Origin: a virus
Reading direction: 5' to 3' (one strand)
IMG/VR virus record: IMGVR_UViG_3300010883_009513
Coordinates: 1-31,603 of that record
DNA length: 31,603 nucleotides
Part shown: positions 1 to 6,936 of the stretch, in pieces
Position numbering within the stretch: the first letter of the stretch is position 1
How the letters are laid out: every line of letters starts with the position of its first letter
Program-made: the position numbers and the translations under genes
Notes under the pieces: model-generated
What the model was told of the DNA's origin: nothing
Database searches by the model: none
What the model saw: only the letters and a program-made list of their open reading frames with translations

Positions 1-426
1 ACAGATAGACGAACACACAGAGCAAAGGGATATTTTAGAGCCCAGTCCACAGAACAATATACCTTTAAAATTGTTGGTGATGATGCAATATATTTATGGA
101 TAGGGTCTGCCGGTGGTGACGTAGATTCATTTGAAAGCACAATTACTGCAAGCAATGACCTATGTTCCGCACCAGGCAGCCACGGTGACACTTTGGCTAC
201 TGGTTATATAAATTTAGTCGAGGGAGAAGTTTATCCCATTATACTTCTTGGTGGAAATCACGGTGGCCTGGCGACTGTACATATGAGTTGGCTCACTTCA
301 ACATTCACAGAGACACATAACGGCACACATTGGCTCCATCCGAATACAACTTTTCACACTACTGATGGACAAGATAATATCGAAGGACATCCAAGCAATG
401 TTGTTTGGAGTTATTTTAGGACGTAA
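1..426 (+). CDS. PA14/GLEYA-like domain protein, 3' fragment
   Basis: The frame is open from the first base and ends at TAA 424-426, leaving the last 141 residues of a longer protein whose start lies outside the window. The fragment reads as a PA14/GLEYA-type beta-sandwich: GYFRAQSTEQYTFKIVGDD is followed by AIYLWIG, and later comes GYINLVEGEVYPIILLGGN. In this family the GDD-AIYLW segment lies in the ligand-binding core. Such domains bind carbohydrate in adhesins, and in phages they sit on fibre or baseplate proteins. I infer a virion adhesin or structural role because a structural gene is plausible upstream, but the N-terminus is not visible. It ends 4 bases before iscU. The domain call rests on motif resemblance only. 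Confidence 0.7.
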   Translation, partial: TDRRTHRAKGYFRAQSTEQYTFKIVGDDAIYLWIGSAGGDVDSFESTITASNDLCSAPGSHGDTLATGYINLVEGEVYPIILLGGNHGGLATVHMSWLTSTFTETHNGTHWLHPNTTFHTTDGQDNIEGHPSNVVWSYFRT

Positions 427-430
427 AATT

Positions 431-805
431 ATGGCTTATTCAGAGAAAGTATTAGACCACTATGAAAATCCACGTAATGTGGGCAAGATGGACCCGGCGG
501 ACGAATCAGTCGGAACAGGAATGGTTGGAGCACCCGCTTGTGGTGATGTAATGAAACTCCAAATTAAAGTCGAAGATAATATAATTGTAGATGCAAAATT
601 TAAAACATACGGATGCGGTTCAGCAATTGCCTCATCCTCTCTCTTAACAGAGTGGGTCAAAGGTATGTCATTAGATGAAGCCCAGACAATTGAAAACTCC
701 TCTATTGCAGATGAATTGGCATTACCTCCCGTCAAAATTCATTGTAGTGTATTAGCCGAAGACGCAATTAAATCCGCTGTTGCCGATTACAGGTCAAAAC
801 ATTAG
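431..805 (+). CDS. iscU: Fe-S cluster assembly scaffold IscU
   Basis: A 124-residue protein that recognisably matches bacterial IscU over its whole length, starting MAYSEKVLDHYENPRNVG. IscU is the scaffold on which cysteine desulfurase IscS builds [2Fe-2S] and [4Fe-4S] clusters, which HscA/HscB then help release. All key residues are visible: Cys37 in APACGDV with Asp39, Cys62 in YGCGSA, Cys105 in IHCS, and the HscA-recognition motif LPPVK at 98-102. ATG 431 is chosen because it matches the family N-terminus; an upstream in-frame ATG at 365 would add unrelated residues overlapping the previous gene. iscA follows with a 1-base overlap (TAGTG). No iscS, hscA or hscB is in the window, so the phage protein probably works with the host machinery. 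The close match to cellular IscU suggests recent acquisition. Confidence 0.96.
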   Translation: MAYSEKVLDHYENPRNVGKMDPADESVGTGMVGAPACGDVMKLQIKVEDNIIVDAKFKTYGCGSAIASSSLLTEWVKGMSLDEAQTIENSSIADELALPPVKIHCSVLAEDAIKSAVADYRSKH

Positions 806-1131
806 TGATAACGATAACTGATACTGCCGCTGAACGAGTGACCAATTTCCTGAAGGAAAGGGGTTCTGGCTTAGGTATCAGAATTAATATCAGGACCACA
901 GGATGCTCAGGATACGCATATCAATTAGAGTACGCTGATACGATTGTTGATGGAGATATGGTATTTGATTCTAAAGGAGTCAAGGTATTAATCGACCATA
1001 AAGCACTAGCAATGATGGACGGCACTGATATCGATTATCAGAGAGAAGGGCTAAACTCAGGATTTGTCTTTAGTAATCCATATGAGGATGCAACCTGCGG
1101 TTGTGGGGAATCGTTTACTCTCAAAAAATAA
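805..1131 (+). CDS. iscA: A-type Fe-S carrier IscA/HesB-like
   Basis: 108 residues starting at GTG, overlapping the iscU stop by one base, which implies translational coupling. It matches the IscA/SufA/ErpA family throughout. The three conserved cysteines are present: Cys34 in TTGCSG, and Cys98 and Cys100 in the C-terminal CGCGE motif. The stretch GTDIDYQREGLNSGFVFSNP is typical of IscA. A-type carriers receive clusters, or iron, from scaffolds such as IscU and pass them to target enzymes. The bicistron with iscU indicates a dedicated cluster build-and-deliver module. IscA rather than ErpA or SufA is inferred from the iscU neighbour; the sequence alone does not separate them firmly. Confidence 0.95.
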   Translation: MITITDTAAERVTNFLKERGSGLGIRINIRTTGCSGYAYQLEYADTIVDGDMVFDSKGVKVLIDHKALAMMDGTDIDYQREGLNSGFVFSNPYEDATCGCGESFTLKK

Positions 1132-1143
1132 TTCAATTAGGGG

Positions 1144-1172
1144 TTGACAAACCTTCAGAATTACAGTATAAT
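1144..1172 (+). promoter_or_regulatory. sigma70-type promoter
   Basis: TTGACA at 1144-1149 and TATAAT at 1167-1172 are both perfect, with a 17-base spacer, preceded by GGGG. It lies just after iscA and drives the small genes from 1199, whose start has a good AAGGAG site. Confidence 0.9.
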
Positions 1173-1198
1173 ACTATAATGATAAAGGAGATAGACTT

Positions 1199-1438
1199 AT
1201 GTTTATAGAGAAATGGCAACTGATGAGCATCTTTATGGTGGCTGTATCAGCCTACTTCTCATACCGCTCTGGATTCAAAGAGGGGGTGCTTACTGGAATA
1301 CATCAATGCCTCGATGATTTGGCTAGGTTGAAGTTAATTTCACAATATGAGCATCCTGAAACTGGTGAAATGGAAGTGGGTAGATGGGATGATGAGAAGA
1401 ATTCTAAATTGGATAAATGGGAGAACGAGGATGAGTAG
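1199..1438 (+). CDS. small membrane-anchored protein, unknown
   Basis: 79 residues with one probable transmembrane helix at about residues 8-24 (LMSIFMVAVSAYFSYRSG). A charged, acidic cytoplasmic tail follows (GEMEVGRWDDEKNSKLDKWENEDE). The AAGGAG site 7 bases upstream of ATG 1199 supports the start. It is the first gene after the promoter at 1144 and overlaps the next gene by an ATGAGTAG junction. I do not recognise a family. Small N-terminally anchored proteins of this kind are common in T4-like early regions. Confidence 0.7.
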   Translation: MFIEKWQLMSIFMVAVSAYFSYRSGFKEGVLTGIHQCLDDLARLKLISQYEHPETGEMEVGRWDDEKNSKLDKWENEDE

Positions 1439-1691
1439 ACGAAATGCTTGGTACACTCAACGAGAGTGGGACCGAACTGTTGGTATCGGTGTGGTACCAG
1501 CCTCATATAAGGCTCCAATGAGTAAGGATGACCCAGACTGTCAAGCAGACTGTGAATGTCACGATATGCCAGATGTGTCTGTTCCTGTAGAAATGACTTC
1601 AGAGGCGAGAGCCTGGTTCAAGGAGCAGGGTTTACTGACTCCAGAAGAGGTCAGACAAAATAAAATGAAAATAAGTGAAGAAAAGGGTTGA
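1431..1691 (+). CDS. hypothetical protein
   Basis: 86 residues from ATG 1431, which overlaps the upstream stop. A longer in-frame start at 1347 is rejected because it would lie deep inside the previous gene. The protein has a small cysteine cluster (DCQADCECHD, about residues 36-45) that could bind metal. No family is recognised. Its last codons, reading SEEKG then TGA, are the conserved upstream block and -35 box of the next promoter: the stop TGA lies inside TTGACA at 1688-1693. Confidence 0.65.
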   Translation: MSRRNAWYTQREWDRTVGIGVVPASYKAPMSKDDPDCQADCECHDMPDVSVPVEMTSEARAWFKEQGLLTPEEVRQNKMKISEEKG

Positions 1692-1716
1692 CATTGCCCT
1701 ATAATGTCTGTATAAT
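1688..1716 (+). promoter_or_regulatory. sigma70-type promoter overlapping a stop codon
   Basis: TTGACA 1688-1693 and TATAAT 1711-1716 with a 17-base spacer. It is preceded by GAAGAAAAGGG, the block shared with several other promoters here. The -35 box contains the TGA stop of the gene ending at 1691. About 105 bases of leader with no ORF lie between it and the gene at 1821. Confidence 0.88.
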
Positions 1717-1820
1717 GTATCTTGTAAGTTAGTTAACAGACCTCTCATAGATTAAATGAGTTGCCTTTAAAAGATTGTTGACTAGTTTTATATAATGTAA
1801 GTTCTTGAAGGAGATAATAT

Positions 1821-2171
1821 ATGTACAGTATCAATATGATTGACGAAGGAGTCCAAAAGACTTTATCACGAGATAATGTGGTAGAGATGCTTAAAAATGA
1901 TGTGGCTCAGGTTACATTCAAAAAAGCAGATGGCTCAGAACGAGTAATGTCCTGTACATTGCTCAATGAAGTTCTCTCCCAACGTGCGCCTGAAACTGCG
2001 GCTTCTGATAAGCCTAAGTCTCCAGCAAAAGCACCTAATCCCAACACAGTTGCAGTCTATGATATGGTCGCTGACGGATGGCGTTCATTTCGACTAGATT
2101 CGGTAATCTCTATCGAATTTCCAGAAAGCATCTTTACTGATGAAGGCATTCAATACCCAACTTTTCAATAA
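1821..2171 (+). CDS. WYL_2 / Sm-like SH3 beta-barrel protein
   Basis: 116 residues starting after a strong GGAG site. It has two beta-rich segments resembling the WYL_2 (Sm-like SH3 barrel) proteins of marine T4-like phages. The first is VAQVTFKKADGSERVMSCTL (about residues 28-47); the second is VAVYDMVADGWRSFRLDSVI (about 73-92). A proline/lysine-rich linker separates them. WYL-type domains are thought to bind nucleic acid or nucleotides and act as regulators; the exact job of the phage versions is not established. It lies 15 bases upstream of the topoisomerase genes and probably shares their transcript. Confidence 0.65.
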   Translation: MYSINMIDEGVQKTLSRDNVVEMLKNDVAQVTFKKADGSERVMSCTLLNEVLSQRAPETAASDKPKSPAKAPNPNTVAVYDMVADGWRSFRLDSVISIEFPESIFTDEGIQYPTFQ

Positions 2172-2186
2172 CAATAGGTATAATTA

Positions 2187-4007
2187 ATGCGGAAGAATGA
2201 TGTTAAAGTTCTAAGCGAAATAGACCACGTTCTACATCGCCCAGGTATGTATGTTGGTGACACCACAGTTGGTAGTCACAACAAATGGGTGATGCAGGAC
2301 GGGGCAATCGTGAAGAAACAGGTAAAAATTGTGCCTGCGTTCTTAAAATTGTTTGATGAGATTGTTAGTAACTGTATCGATGAAGGTTTTAGGACCGACT
2401 TCAAACACGCTAATGAAATCAAAATACGATTAGAAGACAATGGCAAAATTACTGTGGCTGATAATGGTCGAGGTATTCCAGTGGTCATTTCAAATGACGG
2501 AAGCGGAATAACTCAAGCCGAACAGGCGTTTACTAATCTTAGAGCAGGTGCAAACTTTGAGGACGAGGGTCACGTATCTATCGGTACTCACGGTTTAGGT
2601 TCTACCTTAGTTAATATCCTATCGAAGAAATTCATAGCACATACAGATGACGGCAAGAAGCATTTTCGTCTACACTGTACTGGTAATATGAATGAGATAG
2701 ATACTGAGATAGAAAAGTCTAAAGGAGAACGAGGCACAACGGTTTCATACTTTGCAGATTTCGATAGACTAGGTATGAAAAATGTCGATGATGACCACAA
2801 GGGGCTTATTGAAAAACGAGTCAATGACCTTGCTGTTTGTTTTCCGAAAATCAAATTTAAATATAATGGGTTGCTTGTTCAAGCAGGTACTTTCAAGCAA
2901 TATCTCAAAAAAATAGGAGATGCTTATGAATGTATTGAAGAGCCTGAATTTAAAGTGGCTGTCTTACCATCCGAGTCTATGGAGACTATCAGTTTTATTA
3001 ATGGGATTGACACCTTCGGTGGTGGAGTCCACTGTGATATTGTCTCTAATGATATTGCTAACGCATTAAAAGATGCCATTAAAAAGAAGTACCGTTTAGA
3101 TATTCGACCTTCTGATATTAAAAATTCATTATTGTTTGTGATACTCACTAATTCGGTTGGTGACCCAAAGTTTGATAGCCAAACGAAAGAGCGATTGACT
3201 AATAATGCCAATGAGATAAAGCCAATATTTGATGGTGTGACCGAAGAAAAATTCATTGCTCGTATTATGAGAAATGAAGAATTGGTCGAGCCAATCATAG
3301 AGGCTCTTATGTTGAAAAAGCAATTGGCTGACCAACGTGCATTAAAGAAAGCAAATAAGAATGCCAAAAAGGCAAAAGTTGCTAGTCACATATCAGCATC
3401 AAGCAAGAATCCAGAAGATAAAATTCTGTTTATTACAGAGGGTCAATCTGCAATCAGTAACTTGATTAATGTACGTAAGACGGCTATTCACGGTGGATTC
3501 CCACTACGTGGTAAACCTCGAAATGTACGTGAATTGAAGCCTACTGAGATTATGAAGAATAAAGAATTATCTGAATTGATGTCCATTATCGGACTTCAAT
3601 TAGGTGAACCCGCAGACGATTTGAACTACGGAAAGATTGGTATCCTAGCGGATGCGGATTATGACGGATTCTCTATCGCCGCACTGCTGGTAAATTTCTT
3701 CTCTAATTGGAAGGAACTGTTTGATGATGAGCGAGTTCTCCTAATCAAATCTCCTATCGTGGTTGCCAAGAAAGGCAAGCAAATCAAACGATTTTACGAT
3801 TTAAAAGATTTTGTTGCGGAATCGCTTGACAACACCTGGAAAATACAGTATAATAAAGGCTTAGGGAGTTTATCAGTAGATGAGTATGACCTAATGATTA
3901 ATGACCCAGTAACAGAAGTGATTGCATACGACAGTGGAGCGAACACTTCATTAGAAACAGCGTTTGGCAAGAACCCAATCCCGAGGAAGCAATGGTTAAT
4001 GGTATGA
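2187..4007 (+). CDS. DNA topoisomerase II large subunit (gp39/gp60 type)
   Basis: 606 residues combining the parts split as gp39 and gp60 in phage T4. The N-terminal GHKL ATPase has LHRPGMYVGD, the Mg/ATP helix (EIVSNCIDEG), DNGRGIPV, and the lid GTHGLGSTLVN at about residues 134-144. The C-terminal TOPRIM domain has EGQSA at about 417-421 and DADYDG at about 488-493, the acidic residues that bind Mg for cleavage. Most type II enzymes have EGDSA, so Asp to Gln here is a mild oddity, but the catalytic Glu is kept. With gp52 (next gene) it forms the ATP-dependent enzyme needed for replication and DNA untwisting. It ends in ATGATGA, inside the gp52 start region. Confidence 0.96.
   Translation: MRKNDVKVLSEIDHVLHRPGMYVGDTTVGSHNKWVMQDGAIVKKQVKIVPAFLKLFDEIVSNCIDEGFRTDFKHANEIKIRLEDNGKITVADNGRGIPVVISNDGSGITQAEQAFTNLRAGANFEDEGHVSIGTHGLGSTLVNILSKKFIAHTDDGKKHFRLHCTGNMNEIDTEIEKSKGERGTTVSYFADFDRLGMKNVDDDHKGLIEKRVNDLAVCFPKIKFKYNGLLVQAGTFKQYLKKIGDAYECIEEPEFKVAVLPSESMETISFINGIDTFGGGVHCDIVSNDIANALKDAIKKKYRLDIRPSDIKNSLLFVILTNSVGDPKFDSQTKERLTNNANEIKPIFDGVTEEKFIARIMRNEELVEPIIEALMLKKQLADQRALKKANKNAKKAKVASHISASSKNPEDKILFITEGQSAISNLINVRKTAIHGGFPLRGKPRNVRELKPTEIMKNKELSELMSIIGLQLGEPADDLNYGKIGILADADYDGFSIAALLVNFFSNWKELFDDERVLLIKSPIVVAKKGKQIKRFYDLKDFVAESLDNTWKIQYNKGLGSLSVDEYDLMINDPVTEVIAYDSGANTSLETAFGKNPIPRKQWLMV
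3826..3854 (+). promoter_or_regulatory. sigma70-type promoter inside topoisomerase large-subunit gene
   Basis: Perfect TTGACA 3826-3831 and TATAAT 3849-3854 with a 17-base spacer, within the coding sequence, about 140 bases before the gp52 start. It would let the medium subunit and downstream genes be transcribed independently. Confidence 0.75.
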
Positions 4008-5296
4008 TGAATGTAACACAACTTATTGATAATCAGTATAAAGACTACTCCAAGTATGTTCTTTATAGCCGAGCAATTCCGCATCTTATTGATGGCTTAA
4101 AGCCGTCTCAGAGGAAGATTCTCTATACAGCATTAAAGACTGCTAAGAATGGAAGAATCAAAACTGCCTCTCTCAGTGGTAATACAATTTCGACTGCTAA
4201 TTATCATCACGGTGATGCCTCATTAAATGAAGCAATCACAAAGATGGTTCAGACCCACTCGAATAATATTGCATTGCTAGAGGGAGAAGGAAGTTTCGGG
4301 TCTAGGCTTGTTCCAGATGCCGCCGCACCAAGATACACATATGTCAAAATGAGTAATAATTTTGAGCAGTATTTTGCTGATACGATGGTTGCTGATAATA
4401 GCATTGACCCAGAAGACCCAGAACCAGCGTTCTATCTTCCTATCATCCCTTGGGTGCTAGTCAATGGAATCAAAGGTATCGCTGTCGGTTTTGCTACAGA
4501 GATACAGCCACGTAATCCGAAAGAGATTGCCAAGTTGTGTTCTGCATATCTGAGTGGGAAGAATATCGACAAGTCTGTTCTGTTGCCATTCTATCCAGAC
4601 TTCTCAGGCAAAGTGTTTGAAGAGGCAGATGCAGTCTATTGTGAGGGAAAATATATTCTCACTGGTCAGACTAAGTTAGAAATCACAGAGGTTCCTGTCG
4701 GATTCAACCGTGAGACATATGTTCAGTTGCTAGACAAGTTAGAAGATGAAGCCAAGATTGTTTCGTATATCGATAACTGTGACAAAACGGGGTTCAACTT
4801 CGATATTACATTGAAACGTGGTAAGGCGATGACCCCTACCCAGATTGTATCGATGTTCAAGTTAAGAAAAAAGATTAACGAGAACATCACTGTCATCAAT
4901 CACGAGGGCAAACTGAAGGTCTATGAGAATCCTATTCAAATTATCAAGGATTTCTGTGACTATCGTATTACCAAATATGTTGAGAGATACGCATATCTCA
5001 TTAACGAAGGAACTGGTACCCTCGGAACGATACAGGCGAAAATCAAATTCATTGAAATGATTTTGAAAGGAACCCTAGATTTTAAGAATAAAAATAGGGA
5101 AACCATAAAAAAAGAGTTGACAAACCACTTTGAACCTGTTATAATAGATATATTAATCAAGATGCCTATCTACTCATTATGTAATGATGAACTAGATAGA
5201 CTGAAGAATGAAGGAACGACTCTGTACAAACAGATAGAAGTATGGAAGAAAATCGATACGACCCAAGAATTCATTCGTGAACTTAAAGGACTTTGA
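3992..5296 (+). CDS. DNA topoisomerase II medium subunit (gp52 type)
   Basis: 434 residues. This subunit holds the DNA breakage-reunion domain. YSRAIPHLIDGLKPSQRKIL at about residues 29-48 is the conserved N-terminal signature of GyrA/ParC/gp52. AAPRYTYVK holds the active-site tyrosine, Tyr115, which forms the covalent 5'-phosphotyrosine link. The length fits gp52 (about 440 residues) and lacks the GyrA C-terminal wrapping domain. ATG 3992, with GAGGA just upstream, overlaps the large-subunit gene by 16 bases; ATG 4004 and 4007 are alternatives. A second internal promoter is embedded near the 3' end at 5117. Confidence 0.95.
   Translation: MVNGMMNVTQLIDNQYKDYSKYVLYSRAIPHLIDGLKPSQRKILYTALKTAKNGRIKTASLSGNTISTANYHHGDASLNEAITKMVQTHSNNIALLEGEGSFGSRLVPDAAAPRYTYVKMSNNFEQYFADTMVADNSIDPEDPEPAFYLPIIPWVLVNGIKGIAVGFATEIQPRNPKEIAKLCSAYLSGKNIDKSVLLPFYPDFSGKVFEEADAVYCEGKYILTGQTKLEITEVPVGFNRETYVQLLDKLEDEAKIVSYIDNCDKTGFNFDITLKRGKAMTPTQIVSMFKLRKKINENITVINHEGKLKVYENPIQIIKDFCDYRITKYVERYAYLINEGTGTLGTIQAKIKFIEMILKGTLDFKNKNRETIKKELTNHFEPVIIDILIKMPIYSLCNDELDRLKNEGTTLYKQIEVWKKIDTTQEFIRELKGL
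5117..5145 (+). promoter_or_regulatory. sigma70-type promoter inside gp52 gene
   Basis: TTGACA 5117-5122 and TATAAT 5140-5145, both perfect, with a 17-base spacer, inside the gp52 coding sequence. It is positioned to drive the small gene at 5298, RNase H and probably tRNA-Gly. Confidence 0.78.
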
Positions 5297-5297
5297 T

Positions 5298-5504
5298 ATG
5301 GAATTTGTTAATGAAATAAGTGAGAAAGAGAATGCCAAGCCAGAAAATAATGGCTCCTTAGAAATTGGCTATATTAAATTCACCAATGGAGAAGGCGTAG
5401 AGTTTGAAGTGAAAGATGTTAAAGTTAATGATGTTCAAGGCCTAAGAGAATTCATCTGGGAATTGATTGATGAAGTTGAAGTACGAGAGCGAGGCAACCG
5501 ATGA
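5298..5504 (+). CDS. small acidic hypothetical protein
   Basis: 68 residues, start ATG 5298 with AAAGGA 7 bases upstream; a GTG at 5277 inside the gp52 end is less likely. The protein is acidic with alternating charged and hydrophobic residues (LEIGYIKFTNGEGVEFEVKD) suggesting a short beta segment, then a helix (GLREFIWELIDEVEV). No family is recognised. It overlaps the RNase H start by ATGA, so the two are probably co-translated. Confidence 0.65.
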   Translation: MEFVNEISEKENAKPENNGSLEIGYIKFTNGEGVEFEVKDVKVNDVQGLREFIWELIDEVEVRERGNR

Positions 5505-6346
5505 TATTAGTAGATTTTAATCAAGTTATGATTGGGTCGTTGATGAGTAATGCGAAGACCCAAAGTGATGTATCAGAAGACTTGCTCCGACATATGGTGC
5601 TGAACTCTATACGTAACTATCGTAAACAGTTCACCAAGACCTACGGTGAGATTGTTATCTGTAATGATAGCAGACACTATTGGCGAAAGGATGTGTTCCC
5701 TCTGTACAAAGCCGCACGTAAGGCTGGACGAGATGCTTCTCCTTTTGACTGGAACGAAATCTTTAGAATCTTTGATAAACTTAGAGAAGAATTGAAAGAA
5801 CATTTTCCTTACAAGTTTGTTGAAGTTATGGGTGCAGAGGCTGATGACGTTATCGGTGTTCTCTGTAAATACCATCACGCTAAAGAAAACACTTTGATAT
5901 TGTCCTCAGATAAAGACTTTATCCAACTGCATAAATATAAGGGAGTGAGACAGTATAGTCCTGCTCAGAAGAAGTTCGTTAAACATACATCACCAGTTGC
6001 TTATCTAAAAGAGCATACCATTCGTGGTGATAGAGGTGATGGTATTCCAAACTTCTTGAGCCAAGACGATTGTATTGTTGAAGGAGTCAGACAGAATTCC
6101 ATCTCTAAAAAGAAGTTGGATATCTGGTTGACACAATCGACTGATGAGATTTGTGTAACTCACGAGATGACCGAGCGTTGGGAAAGAAATGACCAACTCG
6201 TAAATCTTGATAGAATACCTAAAGACTTAGTAAGCGATATTCAGAATAAGTTTGCTCAAGAGCCTTCAGGAACACGAAGAAAATTGTACGATTATTTTGT
6301 GATGAATAAACTAACCAGGTTAGTCGATGTTATCACAGACTTTTAA
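5501..6346 (+). CDS. rnh: T4-type RNase H (FEN1-like 5'-3' nuclease)
   Basis: 281 residues of the FEN1/PIN-like nuclease family. In T4 this enzyme removes RNA primers and adjacent DNA from lagging-strand fragments before ligation. Visible acidic metal-binding motifs are Asp5 in ILVDFNQ, the patch EAEADDVIG-like (GAEADDVIG) at about residues 111-119, SSDKDFIQL at about 135-143, and RGDRGDGIPN, the helix-hairpin-helix entry. The length is close to T4 RNase H (305). It begins with an ATGA overlap and is followed by tRNA-Gly after 4 bases. DNA ligase lies about 550 bases further on, completing the primer-removal and sealing pair. Confidence 0.93.
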   Translation: MILVDFNQVMIGSLMSNAKTQSDVSEDLLRHMVLNSIRNYRKQFTKTYGEIVICNDSRHYWRKDVFPLYKAARKAGRDASPFDWNEIFRIFDKLREELKEHFPYKFVEVMGAEADDVIGVLCKYHHAKENTLILSSDKDFIQLHKYKGVRQYSPAQKKFVKHTSPVAYLKEHTIRGDRGDGIPNFLSQDDCIVEGVRQNSISKKKLDIWLTQSTDEICVTHEMTERWERNDQLVNLDRIPKDLVSDIQNKFAQEPSGTRRKLYDYFVMNKLTRLVDVITDF

Positions 6347-6350
6347 AATG

Positions 6351-6425
6351 GCGGGTATCGTATAATGGTTATTATAAGAGGTTTCCAACCTTTTGATGTC
6401 AGTTCGATTCTGACTACCCGCTCCA
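6351..6425 (+). tRNA. tRNA-Gly (anticodon TCC)
   Basis: A 75-base cloverleaf. The acceptor stem GCGGGTA/TACCCGC is perfect, followed by T and an encoded CCA (6423-6425). The anticodon arm has loop TTTCCAA, giving anticodon TCC for GGA/GGG. The T arm is GTCAG-TTCGATT-CTGAC. It sits 4 bases after RNase H and is likely co-transcribed. Phage tRNAs usually supplement codons the phage uses more than its host; glycine GGA codons are frequent here. Confidence 0.96.
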
Positions 6426-6447
6426 CATTTGAAGAGGCTATGATATT

Positions 6448-6639
6448 ATGGAAGTGATTATAAGTGAAGAAGGCAACTTTGAATTCTTAATCGATAAGAT
6501 GGACATCATTCTCAGTATGTTGGGAATGGGATTCACCATCGGACTTTGGGTAGTAGTCGTAGTCGCATCAATTAGATTGGGCTGGAAGTTATGGCCTTGG
6601 GTATTAGCAGTAGGCGCCTTAGCCTTCTTATTTTTTTAG
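6448..6639 (+). CDS. small two-helix membrane protein, unknown
   Basis: 63 residues with an acidic N-terminus and two probable transmembrane segments: about residues 26-43 (GMGFTIGLWVVVVVASI) and 48-63 (WPWVLAVGALAFLFF). It starts shortly after the tRNA; GAGG lies upstream of the ATG. No family is recognised. The adjacent glutaredoxin starts 9 bases after its stop with its own GGAG site. Confidence 0.65.
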   Translation: MEVIISEEGNFEFLIDKMDIILSMLGMGFTIGLWVVVVVASIRLGWKLWPWVLAVGALAFLFF

Positions 6640-6648
6640 GAGTGACGA

Positions 6649-6936
6649 ATGCCCATATTTTTTAAAGTATTAGATGTAGTTGTTTATAGTAAGCCAGATT
6701 GTATATTTTGCGATAAGGCCAAGGCACTATTACAAGTCAAAGGAATAGCATATACCGAGCAGATTATCAATGTTGATATAACTGTCCCGGAACTTTTCGA
6801 GAAACTAGGTCAAGAAGTCAAGACAGTACCACAAATAGTGGTTGACAATACCCTCATAGGGGGTTATACTGAACTTACTGAATACATAGCGGAGAAAGAG
6901 AATGATGGAAGTGAGCAAGATATTATCAACACTTGA
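6649..6936 (+). CDS. nrdC: glutaredoxin
   Basis: 95 residues with a thioredoxin fold. The redox motif CIFC lies at 18-21 after VVVYSKPD, the cis-proline is in KTVPQIVVD, and the glutathione-site GGYTEL follows. In T4-like phages such proteins are electron donors for the phage ribonucleotide reductase, whose genes lie at 19957-23475 here. A dithiol CxxC supports that use, although a general glutaredoxin role is possible. The start has a GGAG site. The 3' end overlaps the DNA ligase gene by 35 bases. Confidence 0.93.
   Translation: MPIFFKVLDVVVYSKPDCIFCDKAKALLQVKGIAYTEQIINVDITVPELFEKLGQEVKTVPQIVVDNTLIGGYTELTEYIAEKENDGSEQDIINT

Noticed and set aside
365-430. Extended N-terminus for IscU from ATG 365
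   Set aside because: It would overlap the PA14-like gene and add residues unlike any IscU; ATG 431 matches the family start exactly.
1778-1796. Second promoter before the gene at 1821 (TTGACT and TATAAT)
   Set aside because: The two boxes are only 7 bases apart, so they cannot act as a normal -35/-10 pair.
2924-3367. Long minus-strand ORF opposite the topoisomerase gene
   Set aside because: It is a shadow of a clearly conserved plus-strand coding sequence, with no family match or ribosome site.
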